A stretch of DNA of 64,000 nucleotides from JAIOQJ01 sp963718635 (GCA_963718635.1 OY970367.1:434001-498000), one strand, 5' to 3'. Positions 19,221-28,422 are shown, numbered from the stretch's first letter. The notes: generated by a model not told the origin, from the letters alone. Numbers and translations: made by a program.

Positions 19221-19892
19221 TCATCCCTCTTGAAGTGGCAGGCGGCGACGCACCACGGCAACGATTTCATCGATTTCCGCCATGGCGCCGACGCCTACGT
19301 CGCCACACGCCAGTTCCTTCGATTGCGGCGGCACCACATGAAAAGCGGGATTGCGTTCGTTGATAGTGGCAATAAGTTCCTTCTCATCGAGGTAATCAGG
19401 AAGCGCTGCCAAACCGGCATCGGCGGCGATTTGGCGAAGTTGCCGACACGTCAGCCGATTTTCCCACATCAGCGTATTCATAGCAGGGGCGAGCACCACC
19501 GGTCGAGTTGGATCCCATGCTCGCCAGACGCAGGTGAGGCAGTTGTCGCTTAGCCCGCTGGCCATCTTCGCCAGCGTGTTGGCATCGAGCGGCGCGAGCA
19601 CAAACAAGTCCGCCCAACGCCTTAATTCAATGTGCATGACGGCATCCGCTCGTTCGTAGCGTTTGCCGTCGGAGCGACCGGGCCATTCGTCTTCATCGAG
19701 TACGACAACTTCGGGATTGCGCTGCGGCGGATCGGCAGGGAGCGGCTCGATGGCGGCAGGATCGAAAAAATAAAGAGCGGCAGGTGTCGCAACGATCTTC
19801 ACCCGGTACCCGGCATCGCGAAGCGCGGCGTACAGTAGAGGGGTTTTGGTGGCGGCTACCGAGCCGGTCACACCCAGCAGCACATTCGGCAT
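19221..19892 (-). CDS. Phosphopantothenoylcysteine decarboxylase, standalone (HAL3-like)
   Basis: 223-residue flavoprotein that decarboxylates 4'-phosphopantothenoylcysteine in coenzyme A synthesis. LLGVTGSVAATK binds FMN. A His in MHIELRRWAD matches the catalytic His of HAL3-type enzymes, PAMNT is the conserved substrate motif, and LACGDVGVGAM is the Cys-containing flap. Most bacteria use a bifunctional CoaBC; here the coaB half is absent, as in eukaryotic PPCDC. It lies 54 bases downstream of the ECF sigma gene on the same strand. Confidence 0.85.
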   Translation of the reverse strand: MPNVLLGVTGSVAATKTPLLYAALRDAGYRVKIVATPAALYFFDPAAIEPLPADPPQRNPEVVVLDEDEWPGRSDGKRYERADAVMHIELRRWADLFVLAPLDANTLAKMASGLSDNCLTCVWRAWDPTRPVVLAPAMNTLMWENRLTCRQLRQIAADAGLAALPDYLDEKELIATINERNPAFHVVPPQSKELACGDVGVGAMAEIDEIVAVVRRRLPLQEG

Positions 19893-19946
19893 GAGGCACC
19901 CGATTGGAGGAGCAATGTTCGAATGAGATTCTATGAACCTGTCCGG

Positions 19947-20529
19947 CTACTTCTGGTCTTCCGCTAAAGTGCGGATGCGTTCGAGGACACGGCGAATTTT
20001 CCGATCGTATGAACCAAGCTTGCCGGCAATTTCTTCCGTTGAGTATCCCTGAAGTCGCATTTCGAGTATCTGCCGATCCTGCTCCGGCAGTTGGCCGAGA
20101 AAGTTTTCGAGGTGATCCATGAACGTGACTACCGTTTCCGGAGTAGGCTCGGCAGCCATTGCCTGCATGAGCATTTCGTTGGCATCGGAGCCTTGGCCCA
20201 TTTCCTGACTGGGATCGCGCTTGGCTGCCTTATGATGAGCGATCTGCCGTAACGTCTTGTGAACGGTGATGCGTACGAGAAGCTTGAACAAATCGTCTTC
20301 GGCATGAATTTCGAACTGGTCGTTTTTCATCCGCGAAAAAAAGGTGCGGAACACCGATTGAACGACGTCTTCCGGATCGACACGGCTGTTCATTCGAAGC
20401 GCCAATGCGCCGTTTTGCCAGACCAAGCAGGCGCTCGACATAGCGGTCGAAAACCTCCCGGGCGGCCGTGCCGCTCCCTTCGCGCAACCGTTGAACCAAG
20501 TCTTGATTTTCGGCGGTGGGGATCGACAT
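19947..20529 (-). pseudogene. ECF-type RNA polymerase sigma factor, one frame break
   Basis: About 193 residues when repaired. The N-terminus MSIPTAENQDLVQRLREGS is in one frame and the rest in another, changing near 20405 between LGLAKRRIG and NSRVDPEDVVQSVF. Region 2 is DPEDVVQSVFRTFF; region 4 is QLPEQDRQILEMRLQGYSTEEIAGKL followed by a basic DNA-recognition helix. It would direct RNA polymerase to its own promoters. The kinase gene cluster starts on the other strand 144 bases away, the usual planctomycete pairing in which the kinase may control the sigma factor. The break is probably a sequence error. Confidence 0.82.
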
Positions 20530-20672
20530 GTCGTTTCCTCGATTGAGACTGCCATCTTACAATGTTTGTCCGCTATCGGGCAATTAGACTTAGATCGCCC
20601 AGGGCCACTCGCCCGTTTCTGTACTTCATGCTACAATCCGCCTATCGAGCTAACTTTCTTAACGAGCCGCGC

Positions 20673-21083
20673 ATGCCTGTGCAGAACGATGAACGCCGGT
20701 TGGATGCCGTTGAATGGAATCACCTGTCGGAAGCGGCAGATAAATTCGCCATTGCTCTGCAAAAGGGGAAGGCCGACGACTGGGAGCCGTTTCTGCAAGG
20801 CTCACCAGCCAATCTCAGGAAGCCCATCCTCCACGAACTGATTAAGATCGATCTGGACCATCGCTGGAATCACGATGAAAAGCCGCTTTTGGAAGAGTAT
20901 TTTTCACGGCATCCCGAGATTGGCGACGCCGACACGTTGCCGGTCGACCTCATTGCCGAAGAATATCGGATTCGCGAAAAATATGGTTTGAAGCCCGACC
21001 TGGACGACTATTGCGGCCGTTTTCCAGAGCAGTTCGCCAAGTTGAAAACAGCGATCGAGGCGCAGTCGTCCGCAACTGGATGA
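20673..21083 (+). CDS. N-terminal module of the kinase gene
   Basis: About 136 residues. ILHELIKIDLDHRWNHDEKP and LIAEEYRIREKYGLKPDLDDYCGRFPEQ match the helical region that precedes the catalytic domain in many planctomycete protein kinases. The frame ends at 21083, but the kinase frame is already open upstream of its nominal start. I infer that both pieces are one gene separated by a one-base error near 21065. A separate small partner protein is possible but less likely. Start at ATG 20673; no strong ribosome-binding site. Confidence 0.65.
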   Translation: MPVQNDERRLDAVEWNHLSEAADKFAIALQKGKADDWEPFLQGSPANLRKPILHELIKIDLDHRWNHDEKPLLEEYFSRHPEIGDADTLPVDLIAEEYRIREKYGLKPDLDDYCGRFPEQFAKLKTAIEAQSSATG

Positions 21084-21114
21084 AACGCAAGGCCATACTG
21101 GGTCGGTCGATCAG

Positions 21115-23010
21115 TTGCACACCATGATTTCGTCGCCATCGGAGTTGATTCGTCAGTCGATTAAAACGTCTCCGCAGCCTTCTCAGGTCTCGGCCGACGC
21201 CTACGAAAAAACGGAAATGCTCGGACATGGGCATTTCGGCGAAGTCTGGCGCGGCCGAGCGGCCGGAGGCGTCGAGGTGGCGATCAAAATCGTCACCCAG
21301 CCGATCGACCGCGATGCCGCTCAGCGCGAACTGCAATCGCTGGAGCTCGTCAAGAATCTTCGACATCCCTGCTTGCTGGCCACCCATCGCTTTTGGATCG
21401 AGAACGATCGCTTGCACATCGCGATGGAACTGGCGGACGGCAGCTTGCGCGACCGCCTGAAGCAGAGCCGAAAGCAGAATTTACCGGGGATTCCGCGCAA
21501 CGAACTGTTGATGTATTTCGCCGATGCGGCGGAAGGCCTCGACTTTCTGCATACGCGTAAAGTCTTCCACCGCGACATCAAACCCGACAATGTGTTGCTG
21601 TTGCACGGCCATGCCAAAGTAGCTGACTTTGGCCTGGCACGTTTGCAAGAACAGCAAATGATGACCGTCAGTTTTGCCGGCACACCGGTCTATATGGCGC
21701 CCGAAACCTGGGGCGGCAAAGGCGGGCCGCGCAGCGATCAATACAGCCTGGCGTTTGCTTATGTCGAACTGCGACAAGGCAAACGCCCCATTGAAGGCGC
21801 CGACTTCACCGAGGTGATGAGCAAGACGATCGAAGGGCAGCTCGATCTCTCCGGCATTCCTCCTGAAGAAGCCAAAATTCTGCGGCAGGCCTTGGCCAAG
21901 GATCCCGAGGAGCGCTTCACCAACTGCAGCGAGTTCGTCGCCGCCCTGGCTCGGGCGACCGGCACGCCCGTCCGCCTGCGCACTCATGCTGAGGCCGACC
22001 TGCGCAGGCCGGATGGCGACAGCGGCTCCACGTCGGTGACCTATAAGGAGAGTTACAACGAATCGGAAGCCAAACCCAAAAAACGTGCAAAGGGGCTGCT
22101 TCTCGCCGCAGGCGCTGTGGCAATAGGCTTGATCGGTTTCGCCATCTGGTTCTTTGCCTTCAGCAGTGATCCCTCGCCAAAACCGACAGGTGAAATTGCG
22201 AAAGCCAAAGATCCGCCGGCAGCTGAGCCGATGATCGTGCCAAAGAAAGTTGATGAAGAAAAGAAGGAAGTCAAAACGGGCGATGGCCCGGTGCTACCCT
22301 CTAATCGGTTCGTCGGAGTCGCGGGTTCGAAGATCGTACCAGTCGGCAATAAGACGTACTTCGAGCGAATCGAATACGCGCTTGAGAATGGCGAAAAGGC
22401 CGCCTTCGTCCTAATTGTTCCGCCGGCCCCAGGTAAGCCGTTCTACTTCATGCAAGACAAGGTTTCGATTAATTTATTTCGCGAGTATGCCCAAGCGAGT
22501 CGCTCAAGGGAGCTACCAGCTGTAAATGACAAAGACTACCGAGGCCAATCACCCGTCACCCGTATCAACGCCGTCGAAGCCTTTGCTTTTGCCCAATGGC
22601 TCGGCGGCAAACTGCCGACCGCGCAACAATGGGACGAGGCAGCCGGGCTCCGAGATCAAAGCGGGCACGCCGGCCCGACATGGGGTGGGTCGGCTGCCGT
22701 AGGTCGCTCCGAGCCGCGAGGCATCAACGATGCGATTCACGACATCGGTCCACGGCAGATTTACGATCTAGCCGGCAATGGCCGCGAATGGACACGCGAT
22801 ATTCTCCTGCCTGATGGCTCGACCAAACCGGGCCCGCTCGAGCGTCCTTCCGCAACCGACCTCGTCGTGCTGCGCGGTCGGAACTTTACCCTGGCCAAGC
22901 CTTTGACTTACAGCGATCTCGAATACGAGAGCAAAACGCCGCAGACGCAGTATTACCTCAAAGCCAGCCCGTATACGACATTCCGCGTGGTGCTGGAAAT
23001 CGGCGAGTAG
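21115..23010 (+). CDS. Membrane Ser/Thr protein kinase with FGE-sulfatase domain
   Basis: 631 residues counted from the TTG at 21115. The cytoplasmic kinase domain looks fully competent: Gly-rich loop GHGHFGEVW from residue 37, VAIK lysine about 58, HRDIKPDN at about 152, DFG at about 171, and MAPETW. A basic linker leads into one transmembrane helix (about residues 326-345, GLLLAAGAVAIGLIGFAIWF). Outside, a Lys/Pro/Glu-rich stalk precedes an FGE-sulfatase-type domain (INAVEAFAFAQWLGGKLPTA, DLAGNGREWTRD, VVLRGRNF), probably a sensor. Divergent from the ECF sigma gene, which it may regulate. The N-terminal module is probably the preceding short frame. Confidence 0.9.
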   Translation: MHTMISSPSELIRQSIKTSPQPSQVSADAYEKTEMLGHGHFGEVWRGRAAGGVEVAIKIVTQPIDRDAAQRELQSLELVKNLRHPCLLATHRFWIENDRLHIAMELADGSLRDRLKQSRKQNLPGIPRNELLMYFADAAEGLDFLHTRKVFHRDIKPDNVLLLHGHAKVADFGLARLQEQQMMTVSFAGTPVYMAPETWGGKGGPRSDQYSLAFAYVELRQGKRPIEGADFTEVMSKTIEGQLDLSGIPPEEAKILRQALAKDPEERFTNCSEFVAALARATGTPVRLRTHAEADLRRPDGDSGSTSVTYKESYNESEAKPKKRAKGLLLAAGAVAIGLIGFAIWFFAFSSDPSPKPTGEIAKAKDPPAAEPMIVPKKVDEEKKEVKTGDGPVLPSNRFVGVAGSKIVPVGNKTYFERIEYALENGEKAAFVLIVPPAPGKPFYFMQDKVSINLFREYAQASRSRELPAVNDKDYRGQSPVTRINAVEAFAFAQWLGGKLPTAQQWDEAAGLRDQSGHAGPTWGGSAAVGRSEPRGINDAIHDIGPRQIYDLAGNGREWTRDILLPDGSTKPGPLERPSATDLVVLRGRNFTLAKPLTYSDLEYESKTPQTQYYLKASPYTTFRVVLEIGE

Positions 23011-23019
23011 CCATTAACG

Positions 23020-23071
23020 AGCCTGAAGCGCCAGCGAAGAACGACTGAAATCTTCGCTAGCGCTTCAGGCT
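23020..23071. repeat. GAGCCTGAAGC-type hairpin after the kinase gene
   Basis: Stems GCCTGAAGCG / CGCTTCAGGC and AGCGAAGA / TCTTCGCT flank a 10-base loop, starting 10 bases after the kinase stop. It could act in termination, but no T-run follows. Homologous hairpins lie at 44647 and 44734. Confidence 0.7.
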
Positions 23072-23117
23072 TGTGGCTGGCGTTAAACTTGGTCAGGCAC
23101 CTCATAAAAACTACCTC

Positions 23118-24654
23118 ATGCGCATCGCCGTTTTCTTATTCTCCGCCTCGGTATCACTCGCCTTCTTGCGCATCGGTTGCAGTCAACGGCTCGCCGAAAC
23201 ACTTCCTCCCCGCGAGCTCGGCATCAACCTCTCCGGCGTGAATTACTACTCGACTGAGATTGTCTTTGTCGACCTGTTCAAGCAGTCCCAGCCATGGATG
23301 AGTCAACTTCCCGGCAAGCGCGATCGCGAAGGCGGACCGCTCGAGGTCGATGCGCAGGGTTGGGTGGTTCGCCTCAATGGCGGCGGGCACTACGCTGAAT
23401 CCCGAATGCTTGTCGATCTCGAAGGCCATTATCCCGGCGGCGATTACCTCTGCCTCTATGATGGCCAAGGAGAAATCGAATTCGCCGGCGCTGCTCACAC
23501 GATTCAGGAGCAACCGGGCCGCATGGTTGTTTGTGTTACGCCCTCTTCGGAACCGATCATTCTCGCCCTGCGCCGAACCGAGCCAGGCGACCCAATCCGC
23601 AACATCAGGCTCCTGTTGCCCGGGTTCGAGGAGACGTACAAAAGCCGACCGTTTCACCCCGATTTCCTAAACCGGTGGAAAGGCTTTCGCGCTGTACGAT
23701 TCATGGATTGGGGCGCTACGAACAACTCAATGGTCAGGCGCTGGGCAGACCGGACCTCGCCCGACCGCGCCACGCAAGGCGAGGACTCCGGCGTAGCGCT
23801 CGAATACCAAATTGATTTGGCCAACACTCTTGGCGCTGATGCCTGGCTCTGCATTCCGCACTTGGCCGACGACGATTACGTGCGCCAATTCGCTCAATTG
23901 GTGCGAGATCGGCTGAAGGGAAAAGCCTATGTTGAATACAGCAACGAATGCTGGCACGGCACATTTGCTTCCGGACGATATTGCTTCGAGCAAGGACTGC
24001 GCGGTGCACTTAGGCGACAACGACTTCGAATGTCAGCTTCGCTTCTATGCAAAACGTTCGGCCGAGATTTTTCAAATCATTGAAACAGTCATCAACGCTG
24101 ACCGTCTCATCCGCGTGGTGTCGTTGCCGCCGGACAGCCCTTGGGCCATGCGAACCGTGCTCGATTGGAAGGGCGTCGGGTGTCATGTCGATGCCGTTGC
24201 CATTGCCCCTTACTTCGGCAAGCAGCTTGGTACGCCCGAGCGTTCGCGAGAAGTTGTCCGCTGGAACGTTGATCTCGTTTTGGAAGCCTGCCGCCAAGAT
24301 ATCATCGCCCAAGCGAGGCTGACAAAAAAACTGGCCAGCCTGGCCAAAGAGCGAGGCCTAAAGTTGATCGCCTACGAGGGCGGGCAACACCTTGTCGGCA
24401 GCGGAGGCGAAGAAGACAACATGGCGCTGCAACGACTTTTTATCGCCGCCAATCGCGATCCTCGAATGAAGGAACTCTACGCCCTCGACTTGGAATCCTG
24501 GCAAAAGGCCGGCGGCGGCCTGCACTGCATCTTCAACTCGGCCGGGCGTGACAGCAAATGGGGCAGTTGGGGCCTGTTGGAGTTCGGCGATCAAGACGAA
24601 AAGAGTGCGCCGAAACTGCAAGGGGCGCGGGGCTTTTTGCGGCTTACTCCTTGA
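23118..24654 (+). pseudogene. Secreted glycoside-hydrolase-like protein, one frame break
   Basis: About 511 residues when repaired. It begins with an export signal (MRIAVFLFSASVSLAFLRIGC; a Cys at the end could make it a lipoprotein). RELGINLSGVNYYSTE and YVEYSNECWHGTF are typical of a planctomycete family often labelled cellulose-binding or hydrolase-like. The second Glu-bearing segment LKLIAYEGGQH could supply the other acid. The frame changes near 24000, after RYCFEQGL and before DNDFECQLRFYAKRSAEIF. The carbohydrate target is unknown. A degraded gene cannot be excluded, but both halves are well preserved. Confidence 0.7.
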
Positions 24655-24827
24655 TAAACGTGAGCGTAAATGGCCTCGACTGCTTTAGTCCGATTCATTT
24701 CGCGACGTGAGAAAAATTTCCTTTTCAACCCCGATCTTCATTTCAACCTGACGTTTTCGATTAGCCAACTAATTCCCCACATGCGCGCCGACGCGGCGAG
24801 CTATCCTATTTACTGAAGTATCATTCC

Positions 24828-25100
24828 ATGATACTATTGAGGGAGATGAACCGAAAACTTGAGCGCACGCTGCAGGCGATATTCGACGATCCGGTAAGGT
24901 CGAACATTGCTTGGCGCGACATCGAAAACATGCTGAAAGCAGCCGGCGCGGAGATCAGCGAGGGTGAAGGCTCGCGAGTCCGAATAGCCCTCAATGGCCT
25001 GCGGGCTGTGTTTCACCGACCACATCCGCAAAAGGAAACCGACAAAGGTGCGGTTCGGTCTATGCGACGGTTCCTCATAGAAGCAGGAGTGATTCCATGA
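24828..25100 (+). CDS. HicA-family toxin, variant lacking the usual catalytic His
   Basis: 90 residues (or 84 from ATG 24846). A double-stranded-RNA-binding-like fold ends with FHRPHPQKETDKGAVRSMRRFL, the HicA C-terminal pattern. The usual GSHH segment, whose His is the ribonuclease residue, reads GSRVRIALNG here. The stop overlaps the HicB start in ATGA. Known HicA proteins cut mRNA until bound by HicB. This subfamily may be inactive or use another residue. Confidence 0.75.
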   Translation: MILLREMNRKLERTLQAIFDDPVRSNIAWRDIENMLKAAGAEISEGEGSRVRIALNGLRAVFHRPHPQKETDKGAVRSMRRFLIEAGVIP

Positions 25101-25513
25101 TGCAATACAAAGGTTATCTCGGCAAAGTTGAATTCGACGACGAGTCGGCAATTTTCCACGGCGAAGTGATAGACACTCGCGATGTAATCACCTTTCAGGG
25201 ACGAAGTGTCGACGAACTGAAAAGCGCCTTTCAAGAATCGATTGACGATTATCTCGCGTTCTGCGAACAGCGCGGGGAAGAGCCGAACAAGCCCTTCTCC
25301 GGCCAGTTCGTGACGCGCATTCCGCCCCAACTCCACCGCGAGGTCAATCAGGCTGCAATCTCATCCGGCAAAAGCCTTAATTCGTGGGTCGTGGAACAAC
25401 TTCAGATGGCCGTTGCACAATTGCGCTCAACTAAGGCGGCAGCGGTAAAACGAAAGCCGAAACTGAAACCGACTTCCCACGACGTTGGGGCGGCGCTGAA
25501 GTTGAAATCGTAA
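25097..25513 (+). CDS. HicB-family antitoxin
   Basis: 138 residues. The N-terminal HicB fold is YKGYLGKVEFDDESAIFHGEV, followed by GRSVDELKSAFQESIDDYLAFC. The C-terminal half looks like a ribbon-helix-helix DNA-binding domain (FVTRIPPQLHREVNQAAISS, then SLNSWVVEQL) with a basic tail. It would neutralise HicA and repress the shared promoter. The 4-base overlap with hicA indicates translational coupling. Confidence 0.85.
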   Translation: MMQYKGYLGKVEFDDESAIFHGEVIDTRDVITFQGRSVDELKSAFQESIDDYLAFCEQRGEEPNKPFSGQFVTRIPPQLHREVNQAAISSGKSLNSWVVEQLQMAVAQLRSTKAAAVKRKPKLKPTSHDVGAALKLKS

Positions 25514-25558
25514 TGTTTCACAATCGAACGGCCCAAAAACCATGCAACGAACAAGATA

Positions 25559-25588
25559 TATAATATAAGTCTTGCTCAATTTAAGGAG
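25559..25588 (+). promoter_or_regulatory. Candidate -10 box and ribosome-binding site
   Basis: TATAAT at 25559-25564, in an AT-rich patch, and AAGGAG at 25583-25588, 8 bases before the ATG at 25597. No good -35 box is visible at the expected distance. Confidence 0.4.
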
Positions 25589-25596
25589 TCACCACA

Positions 25597-25851
25597 ATGC
25601 CAAGCACCAAACGCACGCTCAACGAACTTGCCGGTCTGGGTGCAGACATTTTTGACCGGCGTATTAGGCCCAGTCTCAGCGCAGAGGACGATGGCAAATT
25701 TGTCGCAATCGATGTCGAAAGCGGCGACTACGAAATTGACGCGGACGACTACTCAGTCCTTGCCCGTTTGAGGGTGCGCAAACCGGAAGCCGACGTGTGG
25801 CTTATGCGGGCCGGCTTCCCAGCGGCTTATAAAATGCGAGTGGTCCGATGA
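25597..25851 (+). CDS. Small conserved protein paired with the protease gene
   Basis: 84 residues. DDGKFVAIDVESGDYEIDADD and DVWLMRAGFPAAYKMRVV resemble a small family seen in cyanobacteria and planctomycetes beside retropepsin-like genes (from memory). No enzyme motif. It has its own strong ribosome-binding site and probably its own promoter. Its stop overlaps the protease start by 4 bases, so the two are made together, in the way of a toxin-antitoxin pair. Confidence 0.7.
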   Translation: MPSTKRTLNELAGLGADIFDRRIRPSLSAEDDGKFVAIDVESGDYEIDADDYSVLARLRVRKPEADVWLMRAGFPAAYKMRVVR

Positions 25852-26219
25852 TCAAAGGGGTGGTCAACGCCCGTTATGAGGCGCTGGTGCAATTGCGCTT
25901 GCGCGGACCAAATGGGCACGAGTCGCATGTGGACGCGATTGTGGATTCCGGATTCACATCATCCTTAACGTTGCCGCAGGCACTGATATCCTCTTTGGAA
26001 TTGAATCGAGAGTCGGCAAGCAGCGCGGTTCTCGCCGACGGATCGGTTCGACAATTCGATGTTTTTGCTGCGGATGTGTTATGGGATGGCGTGTGGCGCA
26101 CAGTGTTGATATCAGCGATCGGAAACGAATCCCTCATAGGCATGCGTTTGTTGGCAGGCTATAAATTGGTGATTGAGGTCATGCCGGAGGGTGCGGTCGG
26201 AATCTCGGTTTTATCATGA
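25848..26219 (+). CDS. Clan AA (retropepsin-like) aspartic protease
   Basis: 123 residues, the size of one retropepsin protomer. AIVDSGFTSSLTLP carries the catalytic Asp in the form DSG, and ESLIGMRLLAGYKLVI matches the later hydrophobic flap region. It would act as a homodimer. Starts inside the end of the preceding small gene (ATGA overlap). Known bacterial relatives are uncharacterised; the partner could be substrate, inhibitor or adaptor. Confidence 0.8.
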   Translation: MIKGVVNARYEALVQLRLRGPNGHESHVDAIVDSGFTSSLTLPQALISSLELNRESASSAVLADGSVRQFDVFAADVLWDGVWRTVLISAIGNESLIGMRLLAGYKLVIEVMPEGAVGISVLS

Positions 26220-26242
26220 ACCACGATATGCTTGCATGCACG

Positions 26243-27811
26243 TCACGGCACGCGCTCAAAAACCGCTACATCGCACAATCCCCAAGGCGAATCGCCCGCG
26301 AGCCGTTCGGCGATTGATGCACTTTTGGAAGTGTGCTTGAACGTGGTGGTTTCTTTGATGCGCAGGCTGGCGGGCAGCACTTCTTTCAGCGTTTCAAGCG
26401 AATGCCGATGGGTGAACAGCACCACCGTTCGAGGCCGGGTGAGCATGTCTTCAACCAGCGTCTGCGATTGTTTGGTGCGTACGTTGCGCAAGTCATCACG
26501 GCCAAGATAAAAGGCTACGGAGTCGACGTTGCGTGGGAAACAGATAACCGTCGTCTCGGCATCGCCGCAATAGTGCGCAAGCATGGCCGGGTCCGCCATC
26601 GGCGAGCGCTGGGCCGCATACCAGGGCACCGCAATGTAATGGGCGAACCCTATTAGGCCCGCCATGGCCGTGATGCCACTCTTGGTCCATAGCGAACGTT
26701 GCCATTTGCTGTGCGCGATGAAGTCGCCAAGGGCGAGCGCCAAGCAAGGAAAGGCCGGCAAAACGTACGTCGGCAATTTTGAGCCGGAGAGGGAAAAGAA
26801 CGCCAAACACCAGCCGCCGGCAAGGAGCCAAAAGCCGAGGGCGGACGAACGCCTGGCAGTGGTTTCGTCGTCCGTTGCGAGCAGATGGCGCGTAAAAGCC
26901 CAAAGCAGCAAGGTGCCCGGCATCAGACCCATTAAAACAATGGGTGCGTAATACCAGACCGGCTGCAAGTGATCGAAAGGATGCACAAACCTCAGGACGT
27001 TGTGTTCCCAGAAGAAGTGCCTTAGAAAGATCGGCTTGTGCCGATAGATGGCGACGTACCAGGGGAGATTAACAGCAAGGGCCATGCTCAGAAACAAAAG
27101 AGCCATCTTCCAGCTGATTCGCACGCTGGAACTAGACAGCCAACGATAAGCGACCAGCGGCGGCGCCAACAGCAGCAAGGCGACAGGACCCTTCGCCAAG
27201 ATGCCCAAACCGCAGGCAAAAGCTGCGAGCAACCACCACCCACGCTTGAGGCGGTCGCCGCGAACGGCTTCAAAGGCGCTAAGCAGGCTAAGGGATACGA
27301 GAAAGGTCAGGATGCCATCAACGAGCAGCAAACGCCCCATCTCCATGAACCCGGGCGCGACCGTCAGCAATAAGGCGCCCCAAAGCGCCGAACGCTCGCC
27401 GAGACTGCGCCGGCCAATCATATAGATGAGCAGTATCGTCGCATGGAGAGCAAGCGCGGAAGGAAGCCTGGCCGACGCTTCCGATACGCCGAACAGCGAA
27501 TAACTGATGCGCACCATCCAGTAAAGCAACGGAGGTTTATCGAGATACGGCTGCCCTTGCAGCGTCGGCACGATCCATTCATCGTGGTCGTACATCTCCC
27601 GTGAGATCTGCGCGTAACGCCCTTCGTCGGGCTCAAGCAACAAAAAGGAACGGGTCGGATAAAGTAGCAAAGCGGGCAGCACGATGAGGAGCACTAACGA
27701 CAGAAGTCTAACTCGGCACTCATGTGACGCTTCACCCGGAAATAAAAAACGCGACCAAACGTGCGGAAGCCACGCGATGAGACTTTGGGGATGCCGCTCT
27801 TCGATCACCAT
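26243..27811 (-). CDS. Glycosyltransferase family 39 (ArnT/PMT-like) membrane protein
   Basis: About 522 residues with roughly ten or more transmembrane helices. The first outer loop carries EPDEGRYAQISREMYDHDEW, the acidic motif of GT39 enzymes such as ArnT, and LDKPPLLYWMV follows as expected. These enzymes move a sugar from a polyprenyl phosphate carrier to lipid or protein on the outer face of the inner membrane. Start 27811 chosen for AGGAG 7 bases upstream; a longer frame to 27937 has no such site. Acceptor unknown. Confidence 0.87.
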   Translation of the reverse strand: MVIEERHPQSLIAWLPHVWSRFLFPGEASHECRVRLLSLVLLIVLPALLLYPTRSFLLLEPDEGRYAQISREMYDHDEWIVPTLQGQPYLDKPPLLYWMVRISYSLFGVSEASARLPSALALHATILLIYMIGRRSLGERSALWGALLLTVAPGFMEMGRLLLVDGILTFLVSLSLLSAFEAVRGDRLKRGWWLLAAFACGLGILAKGPVALLLLAPPLVAYRWLSSSSVRISWKMALLFLSMALAVNLPWYVAIYRHKPIFLRHFFWEHNVLRFVHPFDHLQPVWYYAPIVLMGLMPGTLLLWAFTRHLLATDDETTARRSSALGFWLLAGGWCLAFFSLSGSKLPTYVLPAFPCLALALGDFIAHSKWQRSLWTKSGITAMAGLIGFAHYIAVPWYAAQRSPMADPAMLAHYCGDAETTVICFPRNVDSVAFYLGRDDLRNVRTKQSQTLVEDMLTRPRTVVLFTHRHSLETLKEVLPASLRIKETTTFKHTSKSASIAERLAGDSPWGLCDVAVFERVP

Positions 27812-27985
27812 CGCGATTCTCCTGCCCGACCGTTCCGTAGCGGAGAAAAGTTTCGCAGAGCAGACCCAGATGGTCAATGCGAAGAATTCAAGGTTGTGTA
27901 GGGTCTGGCGAAATCCGTCTAGCCGAGGGTTTATCAAATTGATACCTTATACGTCTTCCGAGAGTGTGGATCCGTGGAGTTGTTC

Positions 27986-28354
27986 ATGTACGCTATTTTC
28001 GAAGATGGTTCGCGGCAGTATCGAGTCAGCGCTGGGGATGTGGTCCGCGTCGACCATCGCGATGAAGCCGTCTTGAACGGGCCCATTGAATTCAAGCGGG
28101 TGTTGATGTGCGCTGGTGATGGCGATATGAAAGTCGGCCAGCCCGCGCTTGAAGGCATGCGGGTCTATGGCAAAGTCATCGGCCACCCCTCGACGAAGAT
28201 CTACGTGCAGCACTTCCGCCGTCGTAAGAACTACCGGCACTTGAAGGGCCATCGCCAGCATTACCTTGATGTCAAAGTGACTGATATTCTCATGCCGGGC
28301 CAGGCGACCCCCGCCCATGAACAACCCCGGCAAACAGAAGTCGCCGCGAACTGA
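27986..28354 (+). CDS. rplU: 50S ribosomal protein L21
   Basis: 122 residues. MYAIFEDGSRQYRVSAGDVV and STKIYVQHFRRRKNYRH match the L21 core, which binds 23S rRNA in the large subunit. GGAG 6 bases upstream supports the ATG at 27986 rather than 27974. The C-terminus has a 15-20 residue extension. In most bacteria rpmA (L27) follows immediately; here the next gene is a secreted protein, so rplU is separated from rpmA. Confidence 0.93.
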   Translation: MYAIFEDGSRQYRVSAGDVVRVDHRDEAVLNGPIEFKRVLMCAGDGDMKVGQPALEGMRVYGKVIGHPSTKIYVQHFRRRKNYRHLKGHRQHYLDVKVTDILMPGQATPAHEQPRQTEVAAN

Positions 28355-28422
28355 GCTCTCTGATTCGCCGATGATGGCGCATTGGACTACTCTTCGCATC
28401 GCTTCGGGCAAGGAGGCTCGTT

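Noticed and set aside
22041..22200. Possible second gene start inside the kinase linker
   Set aside because: The frame is continuous through the transmembrane segment and the domain order is that of known kinase-FGE fusions.
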